Shown here one piece after another: positions 36,574 to 37,960 of a stretch of DNA of 37,960 bases (within the stretch, counting starts at the first letter, position 1; each line of letters opens with the position of its first letter). Origin of the DNA: a virus; IMG/VR virus record IMGVR_UViG_3300044998_000514, positions 1-37,960 of that record. One strand, 5' to 3'. Under the pieces are notes generated by a model that was not told the origin of the DNA, did not search any database, and was given only the letters and a program-made list of their open reading frames with translations. The position numbers and the translations under genes were made by a program.

Positions 36574-36619
36574 AGAGCGCCATATTCTCCAACTGGAGAT
36601 TGTGGCGCTCTTTTCTTTT
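36574..36619 (+). terminator. Strong rho-independent terminator
   Basis: AGAGCGCCA (36574-36582) pairs exactly with TGGCGCTCT (36603-36611), and an inner CTCC/GGAG stem lies in the loop. TTTCTTTT follows. It closes the CRISPR, tRNA and structured RNA unit and sits just before the next gene. Confidence 0.93.
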
Positions 36620-36628
36620 GGTGATGCG

Positions 36629-37234
36629 ATGGACGACTTAAGACGGGTCACGCTACGCCTGTCGAGGGCCTTGCGCAAGGCATTTGAGGCGCACGAGGAA
36701 ATCTTCCTGCGCTCCCTCGTTACACGCCACCATGCGCCCCCCGCAGGCGCATGGTGGCGCCAGCCACGCCAACAGACTGGCAAGGATTTGCCTGCCGATT
36801 TGCGCATCGCCGTGAGCCGGACCACAGCAGAGACGGCTGTTCTTTTTCTCGGAGCTATCCATCAGGCTATGCAACAGGCCATGCGCATCGGGGGCAAGGC
36901 CACAATCTCCTCCATTGATCTACCGCTGACCTTCACCCTTGCCCATCCGCAGGCGGTCCAGTATTTGGAACGATGTCCTTACGAGATGCTAGAGCAGATC
37001 AATTTGACCGTGTATGAATCGATTGTCAGGTTGAGGAAGCGGAGCTCTGCGCATATCGAGCGGGATCTCCGCGGTTTCTATCGGGACATGGCGCTGAACC
37101 GGTCTCGCCACATTGCCGCCACCATCGTAGCAGATGCCTATCAGGCCGGGTCTGCCATCGTGATCGGTGATCTGCAAGATGCAGGGATCAGAGTGGCGCA
37201 ATGTTCTGGCTTGGCTTTCTCGCTGGATTCGTGA
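36629..37234 (+). CDS. Unknown protein, possibly MuF-like
   Basis: I chose the ATG at 36629 because an upstream GTG at 36602 lies inside the terminator. The 201-residue protein is helical and basic (DDLRRVTLRLSRALRKAFEAHEEIFLRSLV at the start). Near the end it reads RDLRGFYRDMALNRSRHIAATIVADAYQAGSAIVIGDLQDAG. That last part has the helix pattern that precedes the C-terminal domain of MuF-like head morphogenesis proteins (R-x-x-I-A-x-T plus A-Y), but the metal-binding end is missing. It may be a truncated relative of the portal fusion partner. The start lacks a strong ribosome binding site. Confidence 0.65.
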   Translation: MDDLRRVTLRLSRALRKAFEAHEEIFLRSLVTRHHAPPAGAWWRQPRQQTGKDLPADLRIAVSRTTAETAVLFLGAIHQAMQQAMRIGGKATISSIDLPLTFTLAHPQAVQYLERCPYEMLEQINLTVYESIVRLRKRSSAHIERDLRGFYRDMALNRSRHIAATIVADAYQAGSAIVIGDLQDAGIRVAQCSGLAFSLDS

Positions 37235-37359
37235 TTGCCATGGTTCTCCTCGTGATTTGGGGAGCGTGTGTTGCGGCCGCACGTGCGGATAGGACGCTTG
37301 GACATGATCGAACTGAAGGTCGTGACTCAGCAGGTGACGATAGACGGACGCCGTTCTGA
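37201..37359 (+). CDS. Small single-pass membrane protein (52 residues)
   Basis: An ATG overlapping the previous gene by 34 bases opens MFWLGFLAGFVIAMVLLVIW, continuing GACVAAARADRTLGHD, then a polar, charged tail. It has one long membrane helix with a positively charged C-terminal side. The tail overlaps the following gene in another frame. The gene is short and its ribosome binding site is modest, so real expression is uncertain. Confidence 0.5.
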   Translation: MFWLGFLAGFVIAMVLLVIWGACVAAARADRTLGHDRTEGRDSAGDDRRTPF

Positions 37360-37546
37360 TTCGGTGCTAACCGGCTACGTTGAACCTGGCGACGTGGTGG
37401 CGCTGCTACCACGTTCGATGCGCCACCTGGATGGCGAACATGTTGCCATCACGGAGGTGCAGTTGCGGAACGGCAGCGCCTTCAACACGGTGGGACCGCC
37501 GGACGAGATTCACCAGCGGCTGGCTGCTGGCAGGGGTATGGCCTGA
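37304..37546 (+). CDS. Small unknown protein
   Basis: The ATG at 37304 gives 80 residues; a frame from 37268 adds a doubtful start. It is strand-like throughout: IELKVVTQQVTIDGRRSDSVLTGYVEPGDVVALLPRSMRHLDGEHVAITEVQLRNGSAFNTVGPPDEIHQRLAAG. The alternation and Gly turns suggest a small beta barrel. It overlaps the HNH gene start by one base (TGATG), so both are translationally coupled. A packaging or DNA-binding accessory role is conceivable from location. Confidence 0.65.
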   Translation: MIELKVVTQQVTIDGRRSDSVLTGYVEPGDVVALLPRSMRHLDGEHVAITEVQLRNGSAFNTVGPPDEIHQRLAAGRGMA

Positions 37547-37902
37547 TGCCAACTGGGGCAGGGAGAGCCTGCACGAAACCAGCTTGTGCAGGGATTGTGC
37601 GCAGTGGTCGGTGTAGCGTATGTGGTCCAACCGGTCGGTCGGCGCAGCGGCAATATGATCAGCGTCGTGGATCCGCTGCGGTGCGAGGATATGGTCGTCG
37701 GTGGCAGAAAATAAGAAGGATGATCCTTCGATCTAATCCTCTTTGTGTAGTCTGCCTGGCCCAGGGACTCACCATCTTGGCCACAGACGTGGACCACATC
37801 GTACCCAGGCGGCAGGGCGGCAGCGACGAGGCAAGCAACCTCCAGCCACTCTGCCATAGCCACCACAGCCAGAAGACAGGCCGCGAGGTGGCCGCCAGGT
37901 AG
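37546..37902 (+). CDS. HNH endonuclease, packaging-associated
   Basis: This 118-residue protein contains an N-terminal Cys-containing part (CTKPACAGIVRSGRCSVCG), then RGYGRRWQKIRRMILRSNPLCVVCLAQG and the HNH core DVDHIVPRRQGGSDEASNLQPLCHSHHSQKT, with two Cys pairs for zinc and the metal-binding His residues. In HK97-like phages an HNH protein encoded just before terS works with the terminase at cos. This one sits right before the window's end, with terS at the start. Confidence 0.94.
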   Translation: MPTGAGRACTKPACAGIVRSGRCSVCGPTGRSAQRQYDQRRGSAAVRGYGRRWQKIRRMILRSNPLCVVCLAQGLTILATDVDHIVPRRQGGSDEASNLQPLCHSHHSQKTGREVAAR

Positions 37903-37912
37903 GGGGGGTGTA
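37897..37912 (+). repeat. G-rich motif near the packaging junction, copy 1
   Basis: AGGTAGGGGGGGTGTA here and AGGTAGGGGGGTATA at 26-40 flank the junction of the two ends if the molecule is joined. In this copy TAGGG also pairs with CCCTA at 37916-37920. Copies on both sides of a cos cut could be terminase binding sites, though the left one is also the terS ribosome binding site. Confidence 0.5.
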
Positions 37913-37960
37913 AATCCCTACAGCCTGGCGCCCGTAGACCGGCGGCGTAGTCAAACTCTC
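37903..37960. other. Putative cos region (with 1-45)
   Basis: The HNH-to-terS gap is split across the two ends of the window. It contains the G-rich motif, CTACAGCCTGGCGCCCGTAGACC with an inner CTAC/GTAG pairing (37918-37921 and 37933-37936), and the 11-base end repeat. No gene is present. A cos site is the expected content here. Confidence 0.6.
37950..37960. repeat. 11-base terminal direct repeat, right copy
   Basis: GTCAAACTCTC, identical to bases 1-11. See the left copy for what it may mean: circular overlap or filled-in cos ends. Confidence 0.6.

Overview
This window looks like the complete or nearly complete genome of a temperate, long-tailed (siphovirus-type) double-stranded DNA phage with an HK97-type head. 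The first and last 11 bases are identical, and the HNH nuclease gene at the right end would sit directly upstream of the terminase genes at the left end if the ends were joined. This is the usual order around a cos packaging site. The host is not named by any single gene. The Thr/Pro/Ala-rich linker of the secreted Excalibur protein (20897-21334), the moderately high GC content and a CRISPR repeat of the GTTGCA...TGAAAT kind suggest a Chloroflexota-like bacterium; this is an inference.

Layout. Bases 46-19449 (+) form one long structural operon: terS, terL, a small membrane protein, a portal fused to a MuF-like domain, prohead protease, major capsid, three accessory virion genes, the four connector/tail-completion genes, the tail tube protein flanked by two paralogous beta-rich proteins, tail chaperone gpG with a -1 frameshift product gpGT, tape measure, distal tail protein, Gp37-like tail protein, tail fibre and three small genes. 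It ends at a strong terminator at 19451. Bases 19478-21851 (-) hold the lysogeny module: a tyrosine integrase, an attP region with a tRNA-derived core and many short repeats, a secreted Excalibur-domain protein, a 35-residue ORF and a CI-like repressor. A divergent promoter with a palindromic operator at 21925-21954 starts the early operon (+).

The early operon (21984-30750) encodes small DNA-binding proteins, a ParB-like protein, a second tyrosine recombinase, small Cys-rich and zinc-ribbon proteins, and a RepA/AAA-type helicase followed by an iteron-rich putative origin at 29750-29950. Bases 30914-34718 hold a run of small, mostly membrane-anchored proteins with overlapping starts and stops. 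No endolysin could be recognised anywhere. Bases 34967-35573 hold a CHAT-like fragment, an XhlA/holin-like protein and a small unknown.

The most striking region is 35570-36619. A consensus-like promoter precedes a 69-residue ORF, then a five-repeat CRISPR mini-array with no cas genes, then a tRNA with anticodon CAT only two bases after the last repeat, then about 300 bases of strongly structured, apparently non-coding sequence, and finally an excellent terminator. Two of the four spacers are identical, and spacer 1 resembles the start of a terS gene. The region could be one transcript that delivers phage-encoded crRNAs to a host CRISPR system, possibly against rival phages. The window closes with a MuF-like unknown, a small membrane protein, a small unknown and the HNH nuclease.
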